This document shows positions 55,723 to 64,000 of a stretch of 64,000 bases of DNA, piece after piece. Under the pieces are notes generated by a model, which saw nothing but the letters and a program-made list of their open reading frames with translations, ran no database searches and was not told where the DNA came from. Each line of letters starts with the position of its first letter. Within the stretch, counting starts at the first letter, position 1. This stretch comes from Otatea glauca (taxonomy: Eukaryota > Streptophyta > Magnoliopsida > Poales > Poaceae), in NCBI GenBank assembly GCA_036346275.1, contig CM070725.1, positions 42,966,104-43,030,103 on the forward strand. The letters run 5' to 3'. A program made the position numbers and the translations under genes.

Positions 55723-58700
55723 TAGACCTGGCCAAACGGGCCGTGCCAAATGGGCCGGCACGGGCCCGTTACTGTGGGCACGGCCCGGGCACGGCACGGC
55801 CCAGCGCTTAAACGGGCGCGTTTACGCAGCCCAACCCACTGGAGTGCTTGGCGGGAGGAGCGGCACGGCGGCTAAGACGGCCAAGACTTTTAACAACCCA
55901 AGACGCAAGACGCAAGATTTAAGACGCAAGACGCAAGACGGCACGGTCCGCCCGTTTAGACCCGTTTAAAAAAATAGCCGTTTATAAAGTTGCAGATTTA
56001 AAAATTCATAAAAATTCAAAAAATTCAAAAATCCTCGAATTTTTCCTATAAATAGGTGGTTGCTCCTCCTCATTTCTACACCAAAGAACCTTGCATTCTC
56101 TTCTAATCATTCTCTTGTGGAAATTCTTTTGCTCTTAGTGGTAATTTGGCAAAATTAAAAATAGTTTTGTCAAAAATCCAAATTCACTTTTCGTCTTCAC
56201 AAGAAATCAAGGTGATAATTGTGATTTATTATTTTATTTTGTTAGTATTTTCAATCATATTTTAGTATTAATAGCGTGATTATTTCTTATAGTTTGCTTT
56301 ATGGAGCCGGGGATTTTCCGTCGCTCCGACACGATTTGATTTATTTCACCCGAGGAGCTTCTTGCATCATATGGCGAAGAAGCCGCAGGAGTGTGCCATC
56401 TTCAGCTCTACAAGTGCAATCGCGCCGGCAAGCAAGGCGAAAAGAGCAAGACGCAAGACATCGGAGTCTGGGAAGATTTCGACCAGATTTTTGAGATATC
56501 AAACGACGTCCAAATCAGGTATGCTGTTTGTAAATATTGCAAGCATAAATTAACTGCGAAATCTTCAGGTGGAACGGGGCACTTGAAGAGGCATCGACAT
56601 ACCAGAAAAAAACGGAATGGCTTGAGGCGCACGATTCGCAATACAACCCCGACAGTGCAGTGCACGAATCGGGACTATAATCCTGAGGTAGCTCGTGAAT
56701 CTCTTTGTCGTTTAATCGCTTCTCAAGATCTTCCTTTAAACTTTGGTGAGTCAGTTGCGTTTGAAAACTTTATTAGGACCGCTCATAATCCTAGATTTTC
56801 TGCAGCTTCTATGCAGACAACAACTAGAGATTTGATTAAATATTATAATAATTGTCGCAATAAGCTAAAAGAAAATTTAGTACATGTACTTTTCGTGTCT
56901 TTGACATCTGATATATGGAGTGGTAGAGCTAAAGAGGATTATCTTAGTGTAGTTGCTCATTATGTAAACGATGATTGGCAACTAGAAAAGAGAATCATAG
57001 GATTCAAATTAATTGATGTAGCACATACTGGTGAAAATATTGCTGATTGTATTGTAAAAGTTGTGGAAGATTTTGGACTTAATGATAAGATTTTTGCAAT
57101 AACATTAGATAATGCTTCCGCAAATACTTCTGCCATGAACATACTTACTCCGCTTTTCAATTCATATCTTGAATCTTTCTTATTACATCGTTGTGCTTGC
57201 CATATTATTAATCTTATAGTTAAATCTGGTTTAAAGAGGTTAAATCAAGATATTGAACCTTTTAAATCGCAATATCTTTCTTAATTCATTCTAATCAACG
57301 AGTAGCAAACATATAAAACTTATTGTATTGCAATGAATGTACGTCGCGTAAGTTTGGTTTGGATATGCCTGTTAGATGGAACTCTACTTACTTGATGCTT
57401 AAGAATGTTATACCATATGAGAGCACATTTTCTGTTTTTATTAACACGCACTGTCGTACACGGGATGGTCAACCGGTACTCACAGAGCGACATTGGTATG
57501 TTGCTAAATACTTGCTTTCATTTTTAGAACTTTTTTTTGATTCCACTGTTGTTTTATCTGGAGTTTATTATTCAACCTCTCCTTTAATTGTTCATCATAT
57601 TTTAGAAATTGCTACCCACTTAAAGAGCTACGAAAATGATAATATATTGCGGGAAGTCGTTTATGCTATGAAAACTAAATTTTTAAAATATTGGCAAGAA
57701 ATTCTATGTTATATGCATTCGCATTTATTTTAGATCCTAGAGCTAAAATTCGGGATTCGTAATGTTCTCTCACTTCTAAGTGATGCGGTAGGTCTTGATT
57801 ATTCTAGTTATTTTTCAACCTGTCGTGCTAACTTAAGCTCAAGTTTATGATAAGTACGATCGAAATTTGGCCGGAGTTCGCATGCATCGACGACCTCCAA
57901 AGCACCTACAATGTAAGAAGAAACCGCGTGGGAAAGATACGGGTGCTGGTGGCTCTTCCTCAAGGAGTTCAACTACATCAACGACAAGTGCGGACACATC
58001 AAGTAGTGGGAGCTAGTCGCCTATCTCAACAATGACTACATCGCCAACTACCAAGAGAAGGAAGAGGAGTTCAACATTTTGCGGTGGTGGCATGAGCACA
58101 AGATAACATATCCGGTGCTTTCCATACTAGCACGGATGTGTTGCAGATTCTGTCTCCACGGTTTCTTGAGTCCGCTTTCACCTATCCTAAGAATAATCAA
58201 GAGAGAAGAACAAGTCTAACTAGTGAGATGGTGGAAATACTTCTCACTGTGAAAGATTGGGAACAAGCTAATCAACGAGCTCAACATACTACAGAAAATA
58301 CTGAGCTGGCAGAGATGTTCGAAAATCTTTATCTAGATAATGAGGAAGAATAATTGTAATCTTCACTTTTTTATTGTATCACTGAGCTATAGGCCGTACT
58401 CTTTTTTCTTTGCCAAGGTTTTCTCATGTTGAGTTTTTACTTGGCAAAGTTTTTAACGAAGTGACCAAACATCAATAAAGCTCATTATTTAATTCAAATT
58501 ATTTGTCTTATTTTAGAATTTATCTTGTAGTTTAGCTTTTTCTTAATTTATATATATATTTAAAAGTTTTTATTCATCATTCGAGTTTTTCTAATTATTC
58601 TAAATTTTCCTATTTTTCCGAATTTTTCATATTTTTTACCATATTTTATCTATTTTTCTAATTTTTCTATTTTTCAAAAAATTCAAATTTTTCGAGCTAA

Positions 58701-59257
58701 GCAGACTCGGGCCGATCCTACCCGCTTGGCTTATGAAGATCGGCCAGACGACTAAGACGGCCCGAGTCTCAAACGTGCCGTGTTCGGGCGGAGGTTCAAG
58801 ACGTGGTAAGACGCAGACGCGGCTGCTTACGAGGGCCTAAACGGGTAGCGCCTAAACGCAAGCGTGCCCATTTTAAACGGTCCGCGTCGTGCAAGCGCCC
58901 GTTGGGCGACTCGTTTAGGCACAGCTAATAAACAGGCCTTACCGTGCCATGCCGGCCTACATGCTTAAACGGGAAACTACAGTATAGGATCGTTAATCCT
59001 TGTTTAGTGTCAAATTTTTTAAAACAAATCAAAAAAAAAAAATCGTCGAGTTCTAAAAAATTGAAAAAAAAAGAGCTAGAATAATTAGAAAACTTAAAAG
59101 AATGTAAAAACTTTTTAAAAATATATGCAGGCCTAAACGGACCCAAGCACAGCATGACCATTGTGTCAGCTCGGCCCGTTTACGATCAGGCTAGAACGTG
59201 CTAATAGTGGTGGGCCACGGGCTAGCCTGTTTGGCGTAACCCATTTGACCATCTCTG
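55723..59257 (+). mobile_element. hAT transposon with decayed transposase
   Basis: The left end TAGACCTGGCCAAACGGG and the inverted right end CAGAGATGGTCAAATGGG match at 13 of 18 positions. Both subterminal zones are packed with CGGCACGG, GGGCCGT and AAACGGGC motifs. The flanking 8-mers GTTTAGGC and CACTCGGC agree only at four positions, so the target duplication is not clear. The left subterminal region also has a short AAGACGC tandem run (55910-55945). It inserted upstream of the hnRNP-type gene. Confidence 0.75.
56371..58353 (+). pseudogene. hAT transposase with BED zinc finger
   Basis: The N-terminus MAKKPQECAIFSS (from 56371) changes frame before a BED finger with CKYCKHKLTAKSSGGTGH and KRH (about 56530-56600). 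The catalytic core follows: VSLTSDIWSGRAKEDYLSVV, then ITLDNASANTSAMN and the RCACHIINLIVKSGL helix (56890-57230). A break near 57284 is followed by RKFGLDMPVRWNSTYLMLKN (57347 on), and after further frame changes WWHEHKITYPVLSILA, RRTSLTSEMVEILLTVKDWE and the terminal FENLYLDNEEE at 58353. At least four frameshifts or stops disable the gene. hAT transposases cut and paste the element using this RNase H-like fold. Confidence 0.88.
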
Positions 59258-59277
59258 CACTCGGCTTTGCGCTTTTG

Positions 59278-59400
59278 TGTAATCAAGTTTTTTTAGATAG
59301 GTTTTTGTCCTATCAAGTTTTTTAGGATTTTGTCCAATTAAGTTTTTTTCATAGGATTTTGTCTAATCAAGTTTTTTTAGATGATTTTATCTAATTAAAA
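59278..59400. repeat. Tandem repeat of about 30 bp
   Basis: The phrase ATCAAGTTTTTTTAGATGATTTTGTCTA recurs about four times with slight changes. One more copy in the same orientation lies at about 61262-61292, on the other side of the nested hAT elements, so the insertions split or neighbour an older array. Confidence 0.65.
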
Positions 59401-59490
59401 GTAGTGCTTCTATGCATCATGCTCTCAATATAAATTACGTAAATATTAAAACGAGTGAAGAGGTAAGTAGTCACCCCATTCATGCTTTAG

Positions 59491-61211
59491 TAGAGGTGGG
59501 CATCCGGTTTTTTCGGTCTAATCGGTTCAATTTTAAAACAATTCGATTTTTGAAAACTGGCTACTGAATTTCTCGAACCTAAATGAAAAATTGAATCGAA
59601 TTAACTGAAATATTTCGGTTTGGTTAATTCGGTTTTTTGATTAACCGAAATATGAATAAACACTAAGTAGATTAGATTTAGTCCTTCTCATATTGCAACT
59701 AGGGGTGGGCATTCGGTTAATACGGTTTTTTCGGCTCAGTTTATTCGGTTTAAAAAAAATCGGTTTTTGAGAATCGAAAACCGAACCGAACCAAACAAAT
59801 TTAAAAACCGAACCGAATTAACCGAATAAAATTTATTCGGTTAATTCGGTTTTCGGTAAACCGAATTTCAGATCCAATGTCTGAAACGCATACAAAGGTT
59901 AAGAGTTCTGACGTTGAAGAGCTGAACTAGCAACACTACAACATATTAATTCGAAAGGTCACAACAATGCAACAATAAGCAGTAAAGTATGCACATTTTT
60001 CTCCTGCTTGTGTGTTGCCTCCCATTGACATTTTTCCTTTATCCCCAATTCCTGAATGAATAGACACACGTGATTTGAGAGAGTTTCCTTGTGAGATTAT
60101 GACTACTATCTACGTTCTTAATCCAAATTACTTGGAAAGATGAACCTTGTTTCCTCCAAAGACAAGAATTGAAACGCATATAATTGCTATAGACAGGAGT
60201 GCAGAGTTTATAGAACTGAAATGAGTGAAACCTGTGGAGAGTCCAGCCCGTCGCCTAGCGAGAAGAGCGTCGTTCCGCACCGTGGCTCCATGAGCTCCCT
60301 ATTCTCGTCGCTGTTCACGGCCATCACGCAGCAGCAGCTCTTCGGCCCTCGGGAACGACCCGTCGATGAGGAACTCGACAGCGGCGGAGGCGAGTATGTC
60401 GATGAGGACTGCGGTGGCGCCGGAGCCCACACTGAGAATGGAGGAGCGGTGGGGGAGAAGAGCACCGGAGCCCGCACCGAGGATGAAGGAGCTCATCTGC
60501 TGTGGCTCTGCCCTATGACGCTGTGCCGTCGTGTCCTCGGAGGCCGCCACACCCGCCGCAGGTGGATCGGGATCGGAGAAGACTCAGATCTGGAAAGGGG
60601 AGGGATTCGGAGGAGGAGACTCAGATCTGGAGGAGAGCTGGAGAGGGATTTGAAGGAGAGAAGAGAGAGATCGGGAGAAGGGGGAGAAGAATGGGGATCG
60701 AGTCGCGTGAGGACTGACTATTGAGGAGCCGAGGAGGAGAGATCAGGACTGGGATTTTTGTGGTCGTGTTCGGCTGATCAGTTTTTCGGTGATTTCGGTT
60801 TCGAAACGAAACAACCGAACTGGAACCCGAAAACCGAATAGCAATAAAATAAAAACCGAACCGAAAACCGAAAAAACCAAAATAATCGGTTAATTCGGTT
60901 TGGTTCGGTTTTTCGGTTTCGGTTTTTTTTATGCCCACCCCTAATCGCAACACCGAGTAAGGATAAACCCACATAATATCTATAGGTCATTACAATATAA
61001 ACATAATAGAACATATGAATATACCAAATATATGTATAAATGCATTAGAAGATGAGAATTGTTTAGTGGCTTTAGGAAGAACATTATAAAAGTGGTATTG
61101 TATATGTGCTATTTGATTATTTCGATTTTTGGAAGTGAAAAACTGACCTGAAAACCAGAAAAACTGACGTGAACACCGAAAAACAGTTCGATTTAAAAAT
61201 ACCCACCCCTA
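59491..61211. mobile_element. Outer hAT-like MITE hosting another of its own family
   Basis: The left end TAGAGGTGGGCATCCGG and the inverted right end TAGGGGTGGGTATTTTTAAA define the element. Arms of 209 bp and about 260 bp flank the inner insertion. Both arms are rich in TTCGGTTTGGTTAATTCGG-type motifs. The flanking sequence CATTCATGC...TTTAATATTTATGCAAC can be rejoined to match an uninterrupted copy near 2436-2448, supporting the boundaries. The 8-bp duplication itself is weak. Confidence 0.6.
59700..60943. mobile_element. Inner hAT-like element with 8-bp target duplication
   Basis: ATTGCAAC (59692-59699) and ATCGCAAC (60944-60951) match at seven of eight positions. The termini TAGGGGTGGGCAT and ATGCCCACCCCTA are perfect inverted repeats, with CGGTT/AACCG motifs inside each. 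The central part, about 60220-60720, is GC-rich and contains a 167-codon plus-strand frame and an 83-codon minus-strand frame. Neither shows a transposase or other domain I recognise, so this could be captured host DNA. Confidence 0.78.
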
Positions 61212-61219
61212 TTATTTTA

Positions 61220-61751
61220 ATATTTATGCAACTTTTAGACGGTACAGTCCAGAAGCACCTGCCATCAAGTTTTTTCAGAGGATTTTGTCTAATGTAGTTG
61301 GGCCGATCCAAATCTGTATCGCGGTTAGGAAACGAGACCCAGGTTGGCCACCTGGGACGAACCGTGAGAAACGATAAAAACTCGTAAGCCGGCCCATTTT
61401 TCTAGCCATTTTCGGGCCGACGTCGATGCCAGTTCGGCCCATGTTCGACTCAAAAAAAGTTTAGCCCACGATTAACTTGAGATGAATGAAGCTTTTTTTT
61501 TTCTCTCTTTTGGCAAGGAGGATGGTTTAATTAGTACTAAATTGTAATGTGCACCGTCTTCTTAGCTGTGCGTGTTGCATGCATGTTTTTTTAATCAAAT
61601 ATTAATTTATTTTGGATTCCTTTGATGGATCACGACTCACGAGGGGCTGTTGTGATCTGTGTCCTGTAGTTAAACACCGATTTGTGCATACTGTTGACAT
61701 TTCGGTGCTCACCACAGGAAGCTTCCTTGGCGGAGTAGATGCATCAGGGTA
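61220..61751. other. Intergenic sequence between hAT elements
   Basis: Apart from the single 30-bp repeat unit near 61262-61292, no gene or transposon end is recognisable. A GGCCCATTTTTCTAGCC/GGCCGA-rich portion near 61390-61450 resembles degenerate transposon ends but could not be paired. Confidence 0.25.
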
Positions 61752-61759
61752 CTCCCAAT

Positions 61760-62087
61760 CAGGGTTTAAAAAACCGGTTTTGCCAAACTGATTCGAAATT
61801 CATGTGTTCGAAAACCGCTCAAATACCATCAAAAATCGAAGGGTTAAGAAATCAAAAAAATTCGAAAAAAATAAAAATTCGAAAACCGCGGTTTTTCACG
61901 AAAAACCGCTCGGTTTTCACCAAAACCAACCGACCAATTGAATGTTCCTTAAAAACGATTTTGCAAGCAGTTTTCCGTGCATAAAATTTTTATTTTTTTA
62001 ATTAGATTGGTTTACCGAGCGGTTTTGGATCTCGAACCGCAACGGTAAAGTCGAAAACCGCAGTTTTCGCTGGTTTTTTAAACCATG
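61760..62087. mobile_element. Third hAT-like MITE
   Basis: The ends CAGGGTTTAAAAAACCGG and, inverted, CATGGTTTAAAAAACCAG match at 16 of 18 positions. Flanks CTCCCAAT and GCCCCAAT look like a duplication shifted by one base at the right edge. The 328-bp body carries many AAAACCG/CGGTTTT motifs and no gene. Its CAGGGTT end resembles the element at 18711-19764. Confidence 0.6.
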
Positions 62088-62095
62088 CCCCAATA

Positions 62096-62832
62096 CGATG
62101 TTATAAGTAGTTTCTATGAAATACCGATTATGATAAAATCTGACGTGGAAGAAAAGTTAAGAAAGAGAGAGTGTAGTTGTTTCTCATACAAGATACAACC
62201 TAATTGATAAAATCAAGCAAGAGGACAGGGATTGGTAGGAAAAGGAAAGAGGAGGTGAGGTAGAAGTGATTAAATTAATTAAGTAGAGTATAGTATAGTG
62301 TCCGTGCTAACGCTACGACGGCAGTACACCCACTTATCAATTAAATAAGAAGATAATTATGAATATAACACTTAATAATAAATAATCACAGTGCCCGTAT
62401 GCGAGTACAAAAATGAAGATATAACACTCAATAATATTTTTCGCTAAACGTTTCCCGTATACTCTTAAGACTTGTTCTTATATCTTGATGGATGTTTTCT
62501 GCGTACTCATTCCACTTGTATTTTAGTATTTCAATTAAGAAACACTTCCTGAGGATAGGTGAACCCTGTAAGTACATTGTAGAGCATTATCAGTATAGAT
62601 CTACTTTACAACCTTATAAAAAGTGATTAATAAAATAGAGAGTACCGACCATGCAGATCTGTGCATTAAACTGTTGACCATTCCAGATGTGCATGAAGTT
62701 CATGACCAAATAACCTGTCAAGTTCCTATACAATATTGGCACATATCGATCATCAGTTCATGAGCTAGCAAGCACTTGAGGCTAAGTTGGACTTAGACAG
62801 TTATGTATGTATCTTTGTCCAGGCATGAATGA
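62096..62832. other. AT-rich intergenic sequence
   Basis: No gene, RNA or transposon terminus is recognisable. Short related phrases (TATAACACT(T/C)AATAAT) occur twice, near 62365 and 62420. Confidence 0.25.
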
Positions 62833-62957
62833 GCCGACGTCGCCGGTCGCCGTCGTCGCACGCGTGCATATGTATGTACGCCGATGTCGCCGGTTGCCGT
62901 CGCCGTCGTCGCACGCCTGCGTATGTATGTACGCCGACGTCGCCGGCCGCTGTTGCT
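62833..62957. repeat. GC-rich tandem repeat, units of 47 and 53 bp
   Basis: GCCGACGTCGCCGG or its variant starts at 62833, 62880 and 62933. Each unit also contains GTCGTCGCACGC followed by TATGTATGTAC. Frames across it encode repeated arginine-rich or threonine/proline-rich peptides and are not convincing genes. Confidence 0.8.
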
Positions 62958-63197
62958 GTACGTAAAAGCCTCGCGGCCTTGCCGAACGGCTGGAGGTATG
63001 GCACCTTCGTCCTGGCGTTTGGGCGTTCTTTAGTTAGGAATTCCCAGGACCTGCCCAAGGAACACGGGAAAGGAAGGCATGGATTCAGTTTATGTTTTTT
63101 TAAGAGGATTCTGTTGCATATGAGATCACGCAAGGAAGAAAGGATGTGAAGATACGAGTGCCTTTTTACCTGCAACAACTTTATCTTATGATCATAT

Positions 63198-63415
63198 TGT
63201 ATGTACTACATATTTGGAAGGAGAGCGAATCAAACAAGGAAATAAACAAGGAGGATCCGCATGCAAGGAAACCAGACTTGAATTTTTTACTCTCTTGGCC
63301 AAAACTGTACGTACTACATATTTGGAAGGAGAGCGAATCAAACAAAGAAATAAACAGGGAGGGTCCGCATGCAAGGAAATCATACTTGAATTTTTTACTG
63401 TCCTGGCCTCGTGAT
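63198..63415. repeat. Tandem duplication, period 108 bp
   Basis: TGTATGTACTACATATTTGG at 63198 recurs as TGTACGTACTACATATTTGG at 63306, and the following text, including GGAGAGCGAATCAAACAA and TCCGCATGCAAGGAAA, is repeated with few changes. Both strands are open across it and give repeated peptides (HIWKESESNKEIN on the plus strand), a consequence of 108 being a multiple of three. Confidence 0.85.
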
Positions 63416-64000
63416 CGTATTTTTTCCAAATATAACCCTTCTCGAGACTTTTTTATGGATCTAGCCCCATATAGTTTAATTTGGTAGACGGAGAGCTGAA
63501 TTTTTTTCATTTTTATCCACGGAACCAATGATGCAGTGAGTCCGCTTAATTTTTTTCAATTTTTTCTCGCGGAACCAATGCAATGACATGTCTTTGTTTA
63601 ATTTTTATCTTTTTCACCGCAGATCCAAAGATCGGCAATCGCAGTTTATTTTTTCATATTTTTCCGAATTATTTAATGGACGGGTACCGTTTGAATTTTT
63701 TTCATTTTTTCTCTCATGCTTGAATTTCTCAGTGGCCACCGAGCATTTCTTTTTTTACCAAAATTATCAAGCAGACGGGCACCGCTTGATTGTTTTTTTA
63801 TTATTTTTCGAGAATTTTTTATTGTATTGACATCATCATTATAATTTTTTTCGAATTAGACTCTCGCGGCGATGAATTTGCGATTGTAGCCTCGAGTGAA
63901 AAAATTCAATGAATGGTGGCGCAAGATATTTACCAGTATACGAGCTCGAATTTTTACTATATTAGTATCATCGTTATAATTTTTTCGAATTAGCTCTCAT
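63416..64000. other. T-rich sequence with dispersed short repeats
   Basis: Phrases such as GCGGAACCAATG and AATTTTTTTCATTTTT recur between 63480 and 63720. ATCATTATAATTTTTTTCGAATTAG at about 63826 returns near 63971. It appears to be degenerate repeat DNA continuing beyond the window. No gene is recognised. Confidence 0.35.

Noticed and set aside
60221..60724. 167-codon frame as a host gene
   Set aside because: It sits within a non-autonomous hAT element, has no known domain, and the opposite strand is equally open. Kept only as possible captured DNA.
63146..63528. 113- and 115-codon frames on opposite strands
   Set aside because: Both are produced by the 108-bp tandem duplication; the repeated peptides have no family resemblance.

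Overview
The window looks like nuclear DNA of a grass. Two genes have plant-type exon/intron structure, and nearly everything else is degraded, nested transposable elements of types familiar from grass genomes: Ty1/Copia (including SIRE/Maximus-like), CRM-like Ty3/Gypsy, Mutator-like, hAT, LINE and MITEs. I see no rRNA, tRNA, bacterial operon, CRISPR array or organellar gene. The species cannot be named from the sequence.

Layout. (1) 1-2.3 kb: the first three exons of a nuclear poly(A) polymerase gene on the minus strand, with no fourth exon before the window edge. (2) 2.3-7.7 kb: degenerate repeats, a plant-mobile-domain (PMD/MAIN-like) pseudogene full of stop codons, and a MITE with a 10-bp target duplication. 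(3) 7.7-14.3 kb: a complete but frameshifted Copia element with two 1.1-kb LTRs. (4) 14.4-17.2 kb: a Mutator-like element with 10-bp target duplications, near-identical termini, a GC-rich palindrome, a 176-178 bp tandem repeat and a coding remnant. (5) 17.2-20.1 kb: LINE tails, a hAT-like element and a fragment of an oligopeptide transporter gene. (6) 20.3-31.2 kb: degenerate LTRs, then a plus-strand SIRE-like Copia (element A). A carries a CRM-type solo LTR, which itself carries a SIRE-like solo LTR. (7) 31.2-46.9 kb: a minus-strand SIRE-like element (B) arranged LTR - internal - LTR - truncated internal, so the middle LTR serves two internal regions. (8) 46.9-51.1 kb: another degenerate LTR and the back half of a hAT transposase. 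(9) 51.5-55.7 kb: a MITE and the only gene that reads as intact, a two-RRM, glycine-rich hnRNP-type RNA-binding protein in six exons (352 residues, minus strand). (10) 55.7-62.1 kb: a hAT element starting about 170 bp upstream of that start codon, then one hAT MITE nested in another of its own family, and a third hAT-like MITE. (11) 62-64 kb: tandem repeats and AT-rich sequence.

The genes do not form a pathway. The two host genes both concern mRNA (polyadenylation and RNA binding), but nothing indicates they are functionally linked. The notable content is structural: nested insertions that can be ordered in time, a tandem retrotransposon sharing an LTR, gene fragments, and an odd pattern of short indels between near-identical copies that may be a consensus-sequence problem. 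I found no convincing new biological system.
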